From positions 145,745 through 209,744 of the forward strand of contig QNGE01000917.1 in the NCBI GenBank assembly GCA_008508345.1: a stretch of 64,000 nt of DNA, read 5' to 3'. The DNA is from Paragonimus westermani. Its lineage: Eukaryota; Platyhelminthes; Trematoda; Plagiorchiida; Troglotrematidae. Both the position numbers and the translations under genes were made by a program. Shown piece after piece: positions 29,001 through 44,000 of the stretch (within the stretch, counting starts at the first letter, position 1; every line of letters starts with the position of its first letter). Below the pieces are notes generated by a model. That model did not search any database and was not told the DNA's origin. It saw only the letters and a list, made by a program, of their open reading frames with translations.

Positions 29001-32000
29001 TGAGTGTTGTTCTCAGCTACTTCAATTTAATGAGGTGTGGATGCTGAGTTGTTCAGTTTTCCTAATGTTCATTCAATCACAACATAGCAAATTTGTTTCT
29101 TGTACAAGAATCTGATTTCACTATGAAAGTTTCAGTTACTTCGGTTGTGCATAATAAACCAAGTCGCATTGCAAGTCGCATTGCCCCAGAGTATTGGATT
29201 GTACCGACGTGGTTCATTAGAACATATCCCCTTATACCATTGGCTTAATCATTATTTCATTAGGCCGAATGGTTCTCTAATGCTTTTTCTACTGATATTG
29301 AGCTGTATAGCCATCAGACCAGCCGGATCCGAAACACCGTAGACAGAGGGAAGAAAATGAACAAACCTAGATATAAGCACATTATGTCATCACTATAAAC
29401 GATGGTGTCTCACTGAGCCAGGTGCAGTGTTTATCTTACATATCTGCTGGACTTACTAATATTCCCATAGATTATGATAAACCGTACAATTAGCCACCAG
29501 TTTCATGCTTTGTTTCAGTGTATCGTTTCGTGTGATGATTGTTTGGGACCAGTCGGCCGTAGTTTCCGTTCTACCTTCTACCTTCAAGGAGCTGTAACTA
29601 TACTGATAAATTTATAATGTAGTACTTTGTTATCGATGTGTGAACGTAAGTACTAAACTTCCGCTGCACCTTAAACCATAGGATGAAGGAATGGATTAGC
29701 ATGCTGTACTCACTTCTCCCAATGGATCCTGGTTGGTGAACCACTTTCCTTTATTGAACAGCATGGATATTTATGGAGAATTAACAGAATTGTCCATTTC
29801 TATTGGACAGACGGAACAGACTGTTTCCTGAACGCGGCTTAGGTGTTGACTTGTGATTCTCTCGCAGAATCTTTTGCAGAGCATGTGTAGATTTTCTGTG
29901 TTTTGAGTATGCTCATTTAAGTTGCCACTCCGAAAAATTGTTCGCGAACACTTCACCTTGAACATAAAGTCAGCTAGCGTAGACGTTGACGCCCTAAAGT
30001 ACTCTCATTCTCCTTCATAAACAAGCGATGGTTACAGATCACTAACTATCCTATCACGTAATAACTCGGATCGGAAACCACAGACCAGAAACAGATTTCC
30101 TGGGAGAAAACTCTCTAGTGGATTTGTTACTAGAAACTTAGAACAAATCTCATCTGGGCCAATTACAGAAGTTAGTGAAACGAGACCGAGAGAGCGTCTA
30201 ACGTCACCACATGCTAGTGAATTAGGCAGCCTTACGTCGACGGGGAATCTTGTCAAGCATGAGATTAAAACAGCTGTTGAGATGGGCTAACAACACACTG
30301 AAATGGAATGCTTTTGTCCAAGTGGACACTATTTACTGTAGTCTATTCAAGAAACGATTATTATGCGGTACAAACTGGTGGTTCACTACGTATATTGATA
30401 CTGAGCAAAACCTCTCACACCAGGTTAAGTTCGAGAATTTGGACGGTTGTTAGTGAGACACAAATTAGAGTTCTGACTGAAATCTGCCCAATAAGTGTTG
30501 AGCACTATAAAACCATTACTGGTACGTTTTGTGCCAAACTTGACAACTCTGAAACGACCAAACAGTTGTTGCATTGTCTCAACTGTAAAACGGAATTAAC
30601 GTCCTAGAATGCACGACATATTTTTCTCTGGAACTTGTTCAAAGTTTGCAGAAGGTGAAACTAAACATTTTTCAGTTTATGAATTATACGGTACCGCTTC
30701 TACGATGCGTCACTCATTTCAAACAAACTATTGTGTTTACAGAACGGGTGTTTGAAGAGCACGACAAAGTTTCCGAATGTATCTTATCCTGGCCAACTGG
30801 CAGTCAGAACATGATCTTTTTTGAAGACAGAAAAGATCATTTCGGATTCATCGAGTCGCCAAAGGTACGTGAAAAACTGTCGCCATTAGTGAATGATATA
30901 AACTGTTTGGTTTGTATAATGGAATGCAAATCAAAGGTGCCGCGGTACCGACATTACCCGATGCATTGTAATTAACATAACTTCCTCTGTTGATTGATTT
31001 TTAGTTTGCCAAAAATAATTACAAGCTGTTTATTGGAACTTGGTTCACATTGAATTCGATGTAAAAGTGTGTATTACAGCGAGCATATAAGTGTTTTAGT
31101 GATCACAGAAAACGTATTCAAGTTTCCGTTGTTTATCACCGGTTGCTGAGACCTTAGACTAAACAATTTAGTAGCGTCAGAACATGGGTGTGTTCGCGAA
31201 GTACGCTGTGTACAAAAATCACAGCTGCTTAATGTACCCAGTATACCGTCGGCCTTTGAGAGAAATGTTCTGAAATACTCGAGCGGATCACTCAAACGAA
31301 TAAAATCTCGTATGGAATAACACAATCTATTTGATGACCACACCGATACTGTGTTCAAGTCAAATGCTAAAGAAATGAGGTGGAATCACCTTGTCAGATG
31401 AAAACTCGATGATTTACAACTCACTTCCGTGAGTCCAGTCGATTTACGATGAAGTAAATATTGACACTGGCAACGGATAACTTATACAAATAACGCATAC
31501 AAATAACGTATACAGTTAACTTGTGGTGAGTCAGTCTCTGTTGCCAGTTATTTTTCTCCAAATACTCTCGACAAGGAACTGATGTTGCAGCCTAATTGCA
31601 CGACTTTTACAAAAGCACAGGGTAGTTGTTCTTCTTGCCAGAAAATAAGAAAATATTCTACAGTGTTTGTGGTGTTGACGTTACTGATGGTTTATTGGAC
31701 CCACATACTTCTTCCTATTCAAAGCATTGACAAAACATCCGGGATATTCATTGGAATCTACCTAGACTCGGTGTGCATGAAGAGCTTGCAATGAAACATA
31801 CTCATTGGCTGATGAATCTTTTAAATAAAAATCAGTGCATTCTAATTAAATTTTGTTTTAAGAAAAATGCTTTAACACAAAAAGTCACAAAAGCGAGATT
31901 TCACATTGTGTACTCATCACCGTATCTGGCTATTTGTTCTGATCAGCCCCTTAAGATGGTCTTCTCCACAGTATGTCTAGGAATATATTACAACATACCG

Positions 32001-35000
32001 CCGGTGTTTCCGGTCGTGCTTTGCTTGCTCAGTATGAACGGTAACAAATACGTGTGCATGCATACATTAAAACAAAGGCTCTATGAATATATACACATAT
32101 AGGTTTCATAAATAGTAATAATCTGTCTTCCATACCCACCAGGTTTCAGCTTCTATTAATTCGTAGCCATTGTGGCTGGAGACAGTAGTACTCGACGGTA
32201 ATGCAGGTTCACTGATGTAACAGTTGGCTGATACATGACAGTTACTTCTGAAGTAAGCATGAATAACAAAGGCAGAGAATGAGATGGACATGGAAAGTAC
32301 ATCGTGCGTGCCACCGATCGTCAACTACAAATCGGTACTTTTCTGCGAACCTTCAAGAATGTTGATATTGTCCAATTTCAGCCTGCACGAGATTTTCCCC
32401 GTTCAGTTTGAAGTGAATTTGCTGGGCGAAACCGTGGAAATCATGGTTAGCATTGTACTTAGAAAACCGACTAACCGATTATCACGCCAAGTAACCTTTA
32501 ATGATAGTCCAGACGGTTGTTTCATTAAATTTGGTAATCGTTCACTTACTACAGAAAGTCACCAATCAGTTGAAAAGTATAGGTTGTTGTCCGTCTGTTG
32601 ATCCACACAATTTCTAGCGGTGAATAAAAGAAGAAACGGTGACCAAGTGAATTGGGTGATATGGATGTGATTGCTGATCGAATGCGTTTTCTGCAAACAA
32701 ATTGATTGAATTTGTACAGAAGTTCTCTTGCAAATACCATCTTATTTCGTGTAAAAATCGGTTATAAATTTCGAAAGCGTGGATGAGTTTATACTTTTTT
32801 TTAATTCAAAGGTAATGGAGTCAAAAAAAGAGACTCCTTTTCTTCTCTTTCTATCAATAAAATTAGAATTTATCTTATTTGTGTGACTGCGTGGAAGTGA
32901 ATCGTGAGTTTCTACTGTCCCCTAGATGTGCTGAGTTCCTCGAATAACCAGAGGTTGAATGAATATAAAAATGTTCATATCTATCTGGTTCCACGTGGGT
33001 TGATTCAAAAAAGATTGGTCAACACGATGAACAGTCCTCGGTGAACTGAACTGGTGAAATCTGCAATTTCTTGCATGTAAATAGGAATATATTGAGAATT
33101 AGTTGAAATCCGATTCGATAGCATAAAACAAATCCAGCCATGATCTACCAAGGATAAAATAGGCACAATAAATTATGCAAACTCATCAAATACCCAGATG
33201 TGATTGCGACAAGAGGATGCAGGCTCGCTGTTGATCAAGCTACGTGATAATTTGTTCTGGTTTGTGAATGCGTACGTTAAGGCTATGCTATGAACTGCCA
33301 ACCGGTACAGAATTTCTAACCGGATGCAGACCGAGCAGACGTAGACAAAAAACAGACGGTATACGCAGTCTCATCACCTAATATGATGTGGCTTTAACCA
33401 GTTAGCCCACCTTCACAGTGTCTGCATTGTTTCGTAGTGGTCACCTCATACTCGTCGATACCACATGGCGAATTTTCCCAATTTGAGAGACATATCTTAC
33501 CATCCATTGTCCTCTACGAGTTTTCCGTGAAAAACCCAACTAGGTAATTGAATGCGATGTGTTCGGTGAAAAACTCAGTTAGGAGCCTGCACTCGTAGAC
33601 TGCAAGTGGGCAGCTTACAGATAAAGTGTTTCTTTGGATTGAGCATATTCACATCCACTTCATAGGCCTACAGTAGTGACGTTAATGATGGGAACATACT
33701 TAATGAAGCGACCATTAACACGCTCACGGAACACAAGATACCAAACAGTACATATTGGCACCCGTAAGTGTTTTGATGATAGAAAACACTGTTTGAGGCG
33801 AATCGAAAACGTTTTCCTACTACCCTTAATCTATTTATCTAATGTAAACCATGTCCTAGCTTTTTAAACCTAGACCGTATATTTCATGTTCAAGAGTCAC
33901 GTAACTAAATTGTTAGCAACATTGTGGTTGCACTGCTATCAATAATTTTGGAGGACCCTCCTTGCCTGGTAACTTTGACATTCGGTTGGTTAATAAATAG
34001 AGGCATTCATCCTATAATCCATGTGACTATGGACTGACCAGGATCACTGTTGGGTTAACGCCATATGATACCTGTCTAGATGAATCCCTGCACCTGTCAT
34101 TCTACACGTTCGTTCCAAGTTTCAGACAGATTGGACTATTTTCGAACCACAACACGTTAGAGTAATAGCTGGAGCATATGGAAGAGAGTTGTCGGTGTCT
34201 GGTTTAAGGGACGACTGTGCGCAATACCACACGTCTATACATCATATAAAAAACACGTAGCTTGTGGGCAAAATGGTCAGATCATGGTTGAACTAAACAA
34301 AATGAACTGAGCGTCTCCGCACTAAATTCAGATCACTACTAGTAATACAATTGGTTACACAACATGTAAATGACTTAGAAGAGGACAGAGAACTTGCACG
34401 CAAGTTACTGTGTAGTTACTTCAGTCATGCGTCACGGCAAAACGCTGCAACTTGGTTCTAATACAAAATGATACACTTTTGATTATTGAATAAATTAGCG
34501 TAATTGTATGTTTGTGATGACTTCGTTCATTAAACACCGGATTCAAACCTTATGAAAATGTACGAGAAATTCAGTGAGCATTCTGAGTGAAAAACACCGT
34601 TGAAAATAAGATGGGGGTTGACAAGGTTCAAAACTTTTCATCTAGGCTTTAGATATTCAGTTACCAAAAACAAAACTAATGAACTGTACGTTTAGAGTGT
34701 CACTTGGTTCCAGTGGATACAATGGCGATCAGTTAACGTATGTCCGTCTGTGGTGTCTGTTCTTCAGCGATGCTGGTGCAAATTCCGTTCAAACATTCAC
34801 AACTTGTAAGGTTTCAACAACCATTTTTTAGCTGACGGTTCTTGTTGGTTGGTGTGAAGGTCAACTAGCTCCAACTGGTTTACAGCAGTTTCCGTTACCA
34901 GTCTCTGATTAAAGGAATATTTGAGATCGATTTACTATTAAATAGTCAAACGATTTCGATTAAATTATATTCTATACTGTAATTCTGGAGACTATTGGTT

Positions 35001-38000
35001 TTTGAGGTGTGAGTTGGAAATTGCCTGCCGATAAACATAAGCTGTTGATTGCAGGTCTTGTTAGTCCGCGAGCGCAGTCCATCAATCTTGTGATGTTCAG
35101 TATGTTTCTCAGCAGAGATAATCAGGTGTAACCTGATGACGAAGAAACTACGGATCAGCTCGATGAAATATAAATTTGTTCTACGATATCAGCTGAAAGA
35201 AGTAGTTGTTTAGCATAGTCCACTTAACTGATTTGAGATCTGTGCGGTGATCACGATATTCTGCAGTAATATATACAGGGCACTTAGGCTGAACCAAATA
35301 AATCTTTAAAATGAACTTTCCTAAACTATTCGAATCTTCAGTCTGGAACTAGAGTTTACCAACAAGCTTTTCCTGATCGTTCACTCAAGTAGAAGGGGTT
35401 TTTAAACATTCCAACAGCTTATGTGTTTTCCGGAATAAAATTAATTCTGTCACTAAAATTGGGTGGAAAATCCTTTTTAAGTTGTGCGATGTTAGCTGTT
35501 GAAATGTGGTTGTCATGATTTTTTCGAAAGGTCTCCTAGAAAAATATTTACTCAAAGCGCTTCTAAATTTTTCTTGCAGATATTGAATATTTTTAAATAA
35601 TTTTTAAAAACAACGTGCGTAAATATTAACTCGAATTGAACGTGACAATTTGACTTTCCCAGGTCACAATCAATCGATAACCGTTCTGGTTAAAATGCAG
35701 TTAATTCTTATTAAGCAATGGTATTTTAACAGAATTGCATTCTAAATGACTTCTACGATAATAAAGAACGGTTTTCTTCACATTTTCAAAACAGTATTGG
35801 TTTGGAGATGAATTCGCAGAAGTGAATGGCTATAACAGCGCAGACGCCGTTCAGGTACGTTCACTCGATTAATTCACAAATGTGGCATTGAGATCTGGTG
35901 GGTTGGCGGACGACGATGCACAACTATATAATGACCTCTAGGGAGAAAATTCTCTGGGATATCCCAAATGTAGACATTTTCCCACGTCGCTTTCTTAGGT
36001 TTTGTTGTGTTTCAATTTTTTCTATGGCAAATTGTTTAAAATTGTCAACTTTTTCGCATTTTTTTCGTGAAACCAATAGGACGGAATTCATTAGTATTTC
36101 TCTCAACTGATTACCGTCTAGTAAACAAAAACCAGTCCACCGTTTTTAGGACAACTTTTCGAACAGCTATTTAAAATGTCGCATGATGCTATTTTTCAAG
36201 TCTGTCTGCTTTTTGTTATCGTAAACACACAGACAATGCTCAGCAATCTGGAACAAGTCGGATTTCCTGAATGGCGTGACTATCTCTACATTCGAAAACC
36301 TGGCGAGAAAACTTGGTCTAGACGTTTTTGCGTTCTTCGTAGTTCCGGGCTGTATACTTCGAAAAAGAACAGGAAATCTCTATCCGTAAGGGAGTTTGTC
36401 ATTTGCCCCCTTTGGGTTTGTGAAAGAAAATTCATGCGTTAATTGTGTGCATGAAATTTTCATGCTTCGGTTTTCAAATTTTTCCGCTATCTACGAAGAA
36501 ACCACTGTGAGTATATGTTGAAGATTGGTAAATGTTAGTTTGTCTGGTCTAGAAAAATAGGCATGCACCTTCAAAATGTGCTGACTCAAATATGCCATTC
36601 TACAGATAGTTTCAGTCTGGATAGAATCATTAATGTTACATACAAAACCTTGCCACATTTTTGGGCTAATAGTGGTCATTAAAATTTTCCTGTTCTGGCT
36701 ATTTTCCTGAAGTTTGATCAACCCGAGAATGTACTGGCTGACAGTTTTGTTGCACAATTTTGCAGTTATTTAAAAATGTTGCCATTTAACAAATGTCGAA
36801 ATTTATTTAAAAATAGAGTTCACTCAGATTCGGTAACCCTCTGGTTCTGGTGTTGGCTAAATTTAACGCTTTAGATTGCTTGACTGGTCGGCACAAGTGT
36901 TATTTTCAATGATGACTGCTATTGATACTCATCCGCTGTACAACTTTCTTGAACACAAAGCAGAGAATCTTTTCTAATTCAGGAAAAAAAAGTGCAGAAA
37001 TGGGAAATTGAAGGCCGTGAGTCTATTTTCAATCAACTAACATTAGAGTGAGAATATACTGGGGGAAAAATGGCAGCTAAATTGAAATTCTACCTAAAGC
37101 CATAATATCAGGCTTTAATGTCCCTTCTTAGTAATTACCGTAATTGCATAATCACTTTAGTCGGGTAACACCAAATTCCAGTCAACCGAGCCCGATTTGA
37201 TGTCATTTCCTTGTGAGCTTTCGGACAAAAATAGAACAGCCGTACCCTTTACATTGCTCCTGAGCTGCTAGCAGTACAGAAAACTTTTCGAATGAGCCAT
37301 ACGCGAATGACTAAAAAGCAAACCATCAGATAAAATTCGATCTGCAGGCAACTAATTATTATAGCAAATCAGTCAAGTCAGCACTGTGTTGCCAACGTAT
37401 AAAAGTCGAAACTAAACAGCTGGTTAGAAATGGAACGGATGTATATGGCGTAAAAAGTTGCATCCGTACATTTTCATGTGTCAAGTCTTGTTACAACTTA
37501 ATCGATTAATTTGTTGCTATCTCATGCTTAGATGAGCATACCTTGTTACAAGTGACTTTTGTGAAAGGGATCACGTCCAGCGAATTAACACTGATTATAT
37601 TCATACATGCCGCCAGCAACTATTACATACGTCAGTAGGATGACTCTAGACAAAGCATCTACCATTAAGAGCCACCATCCGTCTCCTCGGTATCTAACCT
37701 TAGTAGAGTGTACATACTAATTTGGTGCATTTTTCAAAGCGGTTAGCTGCTTTTTAGTACATTCTATAGTTTTTTTATCTTGGTTTCATTCCAATAGCTC
37801 ATCGAATTACTCTTTTTTCCTCCCTCTGTTTTAGTCCACAGATTTGATCCGCATATTGGTTTTAGATAGCCCGCTGCAACTGTATACCACGACTGGAGGA
37901 TGGTCAAGGCTTCGTGCTCCAACACCACATGGATTTGCATTCAAAGTAAGTCTGTTGACCAATCGGTGGTTACCTAATGTTCTATTCTAAAGGTAAATCA

Positions 38001-41000
38001 GTGCCAAACTTACAGGTGGTCTTTATATAACGAGTGGTCCCCTGAGAATAGTTTCAACCAATCCAAAAATGACAAGTGTGGAACACGTCACACTTACAGC
38101 TACAGGTTTCTACAGGAACAGCATAAGCTAGACTGAGTTCAAGCGCGTACCGTACGTCTCACTTGAAGTATTATCCCACAACTTTCTTCTTAGATATATT
38201 CTTCCTGAAGTTGAAAACTACAGCACCCTCAATATTTTATCGAACTCCTAACTATTAGCGCAAAAACTAATACATAAACCTGATAATGATAGACTACTGT
38301 TTTGCACGATGTGCACTGTTTACCAGCATGTATCAAAAAGTCATTGGCGGATTTCCTTGACTGTTCCAAAAGCCTACGTTAATGGATAGTAAGCATGATT
38401 TCAGAGTCACAGTAGTCTTTTGGTCACCTGGTTGCGAAATACGTTCGTCACTTACTCTGTTCACAGTTCCGTCAGCCATCGAAAATCATTTGTACCTCAG
38501 TCAGCTGCGGAGTTGTGGAAGTATTTTCTGTTCATCGTACGACTCTCTGGTCCTTTCGTTTTGTACTCCGCAATGTAGCACATTAGTTTAACCATCATTA
38601 GACGTAATTTTGACTGCTTACTATGTGAATGTTTGTGTACATTTCCCTGTTCAGTGATAAATGGTGTTTCAGCAGCCCACCAGAAAATAAACCGAAGTTG
38701 ATGACGCACCATTAACTTGAATTTCGATAATCAGCTACCGAAAACTATTCCTTTTGAAGATCGGTACATTCTCTTTCAAACCAGTAACAGTGGGAAGTTG
38801 TCATCCGAAAAATTGAGTTCTTCGAGTCTCAATTCCAATTACTGAACATGGAATAAGAATACACAAATATACAACACAAGCGATTGCTATAGCAACGGTG
38901 TCAACTGAACTGCTCGATTGCTGACAATCACCTGTCGCTTAGATAGATGTATCCACATATATGGATAGGTGTGGCTCCACCTTCAGTCTTAAAACACATC
39001 CTAGTGGAAAGCACTTAGAAAGAAATGACATTAATTTTATGAAACCTGAAGCCGCTGGCGCTATTTTTCGGGATCTTGGTCACAACAGATCTTTGTTAAG
39101 CACATTGATTGTAACTGAAAGTGCATTACATGTGAACGGTAAAACTCAAGAAACAGTTACAACAACATTTCAGTTGTTCCGTTATACACAAACCCTACCA
39201 TTTCCGAGATAGCAATAAGTCAGCAACCAGATTCTTTTGAACCCACATAGTGAGCCATTGCCTTCCCGATATCAACTGTTTCTTCACATCAAAAATCAGA
39301 GTTTGATCGCTGTTCAGATAATCGATCATCAGTTACACGGCTGACATACCTGGCAAATAGCGTCGCCTAAATGAGCGCCGTTATATGTTTGGCTCAGGTT
39401 GTTTTTGGGTCCAGAAAGTGACGGCACGTAGCGGCTATCTTATTTACAGCACTTTGGGCTTACTACAGCGACAGTTGTAAGATAACCCATCCTAGCCTTA
39501 CGCTGTCAGAAGTAACCATTTATGGTTCTTCGAGTGCTCCGGAGGTAGTAGCGTTTATACACAAAGAGATTAATCAGATCTCATTATGATTTATCCTGAC
39601 GTTTTCGTCTGATCAGAGAAAGTTGGCGGGCTGTCTCAAAAACACATATAAAGATGTAGCAACAGCTGTCACAAAGAGAATTGCAGAACTTCATTCTTGA
39701 CTTTATTGTTCAAACGCGGAATATGAAAGAACTAATTTACATGGGTGTATATTACCACATTCTTCATAAACTGACGTTCTTTTTCAAAATTTATTTAGTT
39801 ACTTATCCGTACAGATGATACAAATGTTTACTAAATGACTCATGCGCATAACTTACTCTAGTCATCTTAAGTGAAACGAAGCTAGCGGTTTCCAAATATT
39901 TTGTGTTCCTATCTCTTCCTAATTAAACCACGAATTACCTGAAAGTCCGTTTTGTTTTGTCTATTTCAAACGCACGATATTGCTGCACATGACACTTCAT
40001 TTATCTTCATAAAAGTCAGAATGTGTTTCAAAGTCAGATTGTTCACCAAAAAAGCTCGTGATATGTGTTTTGAAAAGGCATAACATCAAAATGTATCAAC
40101 ACAGAATTTTGTAAGCCCGGCAGAATAAGTCATGTTTGATATCTTTCCTTCATAGCAGCCGTTTTGTTAGATGTAAGTGTGAAAAACATACTTTGTGCGA
40201 AACTCACTTTAATCTCGTTAGGACACTTCTTCAGATCTGTCGTTACTGTACAACACAAAAGATGTCATTTTTGAAGCCTGTTAATCAGCAACTCATTGTA
40301 TGAATACACCAGTTGCTCAAGCCTTGGATTGTTATAAAATGGCTAGACCTGGAGAGAATACAAGTGCCCAAAACCAGCATAGACAGTTGTTTAACGGAAA
40401 TATACCCCCCACCCCGAAGACGTAACTGAACGCAAAAGACCCTGCTTACAAACTACACTTTTCGAATTTTATTCGAACGTCAGGTCTGTCATTTAAACTG
40501 AATTTTGAGCGCATTATTAGGATGAATCCACACGGACTGAGACAACCACTATGGTGACACATATGCGACCTTTCACTTGTTTTGATTCCACTCTCTCAAC
40601 TGGGCAGATTAAGCCCAATAAGTCAGCCGGGTCGATCAGAACATGTGAACTGATCGGATGCGCCCAGTTTTACTAATGAGTAGCGTGGCATATTTGACAA
40701 TTTGGTATAGGTTCACTGACGCCAGGTAAACAGGCCGTTAGGATGCGTTCGCAAAATACCATATCGTACGCCTCACTTACCCAGATCTACATGAACTAAC
40801 GCACATACGTTTTGTCATCAAACGGAGAGACAGTGTCAGTTTGTGAGATGATGTTTGCAGTCTCTTGACTCGTAGTGTGATTGGTTCATAGTCGATTTCA
40901 CAAATCATCACTGACTTCAGAAAGAAAACCTTACAATCGAAAGCGAGTGATTCGAGAATAACTGTACACCAAAGTCATCCACGAAAAAGTTTTCAGAAAA

Positions 41001-44000
41001 AATACTCCTAAGCTCACATTTTTATGCATCATTTCCAACCACACGTTTGCAGTCTCATGCTTTCACCCTTAAAGCACGAATATCCACCTTTGGTGTGCGG
41101 CGCCTAGTAACTTGCTTGTGTTTTGACCTATGCTAATTGGCCACCATCCGCAGTTGCCAACGCTTTAACCGAATGTGTTCGGGTTCTGTCATGTTTCCGA
41201 TTGAATGAACATATCACTTCAGAGAACCACTGATTTTGACCAACCACTTAAATGCAATGGGAATATATTTTTAAATGCCATCAATGCACGTAATTATCAG
41301 CGTGCGCCCCACAGGGACATCTAGGTAAAAACGTGAAGTGCATATAACTATACCGTCCCCTTCGTGTTTTACAGCCCTATTCTGCTCAAGATCCAACATC
41401 GAAACACGTATTCTGTTTCTGTGCGACAGATGAGAAGGCTCTACGGAACTGGATTTGTCGACTACGAATAGCAAAAGTGAGTGTGCAGTAGTAACACTTA
41501 TTCATCTCTTATCAACCGCTTCGAGGTAAAAATGTGATCATGTGATCATGTTAACTTGATTGACTAGAAAAGTTTTGTACACAACTGAATTAGGTTACTT
41601 CGTGCGCCGTACGTGCACATATTTCGTACGGAACAAGTTATTGTTCAATCAGTTCAGAATATATCAGCACTACTAAAGTTAATATGAAAAATAATACTGA
41701 ATAAACTTACGGTGATGCTAAACTGCAATTAAAAAGGAATTATTTACATGGAATCATTTGTCCCATGCCTGCCACTGACACGTAAGACAGAGATCCACAT
41801 TTGAGATTTCTCTTGAAAGTTGACAAAGTCGAGTGTGCCCCTTTGATTCACACGATTTAATTATACTAGTATTGCCAACTTGATTTTGCACAGAATCGTC
41901 AGTGTTGGCCACGAAGTTAACACTTTTAGGTACGTTATATTAGAATTGATTACTTACTCCAACTGCTATCACCATCCAAGATTATGCGGTCTCCTGTTAG
42001 CAATTCCAAACCTCCCAGCCTTACAATAACGCCGATCACAAGTTAACACTTCACAGTCGGGTGGTTCTAGAAACTAGCTTCAGTTAGTGAGTTACTTACC
42101 GTTTGGCAAACCACATTTCAATAAATGTGATCAAGACATCAACGAGTGATTGGGGGAGAGCATTCGATAGAACTGCAATTCACAGACAGAAAGTTGGGTT
42201 TTGGCGAAGAATTGCATCAGCCTTGGTGATATAGCAACTATTGAAATGATTAAACAATATTGTGAATCGCACAAGGTGAAATCCCGTTATTCGAAGGAAC
42301 GTGATCTAAGCAACGGAGTTTTTCTTTATAGCATAAGAAGAATTCGTTGCGTGCCACGGTATAACTTAATCTTCAAATGGTTTGTGCAGACTTTGCAATG
42401 GAAAACTAATGCCAGCAAATAGGTTTTCGTTTAAAAGGGGAACACCCTCATTAACAAATGTGACGCAAACCAAGTGATTACTGGCAAGGTCGTCAATCGC
42501 GAATATGCGGTTGAATAGCAGTTGGATACAACCTAACGTGATCTGAAGTAAATTGGCCTTTTAAGCAGACGGTTAAAAGTAGTCCGAGTAACAATAAACC
42601 GTGGTTTCTTCATCGATGTGCAATTTTCCCGTCTCTTTATCTTGTGGAGCAGTTGTGCAGCCAAATTTTGTTTTCAGCACAATTCCTTATTAACGCATTT
42701 CGCTTTTCATACTCAGGTCACAGTCAAAATAATCGACGATTCATATGTAACAAGAAACACTGTCTAGCAGCTTGAGGTGGAACTGTGATTTCCAATTGCT
42801 TCAGCGGTACTGACTGCTGATATGCTTGAAGGAAAGGAAAGGATAGTTCTGTGTTTTCTACAAAGATGGGTAGGAAACCTGATCACTATTCTGTAGTGAA
42901 TGTGATTAAGCACGTTGTTATAGTAATTAGAAGCATAGTGATGGGCACGCAAGTCCAACAGACATCGCTTACTAGAGTTTGAATCCTGATCAATACAGCG
43001 GTATACTTTACTGACGAAATGCCGGTGTAGCGCAGGCTTTTGATCGTGAAAGTGTAGCTGGACAAGAAACACAAGAATGTGCAAAGTTTGGCAGTCAAGC
43101 TGTTCAACCAGTAGGGCATTAAAAAAGATAGTAATTTTTTGAGGATACCTGTTTTTTCCTAACTTCCATTAAAAACATGATAAATTGTCGCAGCAAATTA
43201 GTTAGCGTTTACTCACAAAAAATTCAATGTTTATTATCAAATATGATGTTTGTAGAGCATGGTTCTTATGCTTAAAGCAATGGCGTTTTGGATCAACAAC
43301 TTACGTTTGATGTTTGATGCAGTATTCAGTAAATAGCGAATTAGAGAAGGAAACGAACGATGTGCAGCAAACTTATTGATTCAGGAAGCCGACTATAATT
43401 GGCGCAACAATACAATGACAGTGAAACACTGTTGCTCATCTCTGGTACAGCATTATTGCAAGCTACATATCCAAACATAGCGGCGGAATTCCTGGGAAGT
43501 ATGGGGCTGTTCGTCTTAATACATTCAAGTAAAATCATGTTGATCTAGTGAAGGGAGAACAGTCGAGCGTCTTCGGCCAGCTTTGAACCTCGTTGTTGAA
43601 TCCTTCACATTCGAACTCTGCCTCAAGTAAATTTAAGTGTCTGTTTGTTAACGTTGTGACATTAAGTTTCAAGATCAGCTGATGAAAAAATTGTTTGCCT
43701 TCCAGTGGGATATGATTTGCGCCTTATGGACATTCAAGTGTATTTTGCAAACCAGTTCAATAAATAGAAGGTTATTCACAAATTTCCGCACTAATTTGAG
43801 CGTCACGCTTCTTCTCCTTATTCACCAAGCAGTTATATGAGGTTGATTTCTAAAGTATGTTGCTTGGTTGAACTCATTCAGTATGGTTTATATGATGGGT
43901 GGTTGTTGCAGGCTGGCTTCTCGGCGATTAGTAACACACGCAGACGGTAGTTTATCGTGTCCACCTTAAGTGTAACCGGAAAAAATCTCAGAATGAGGTC

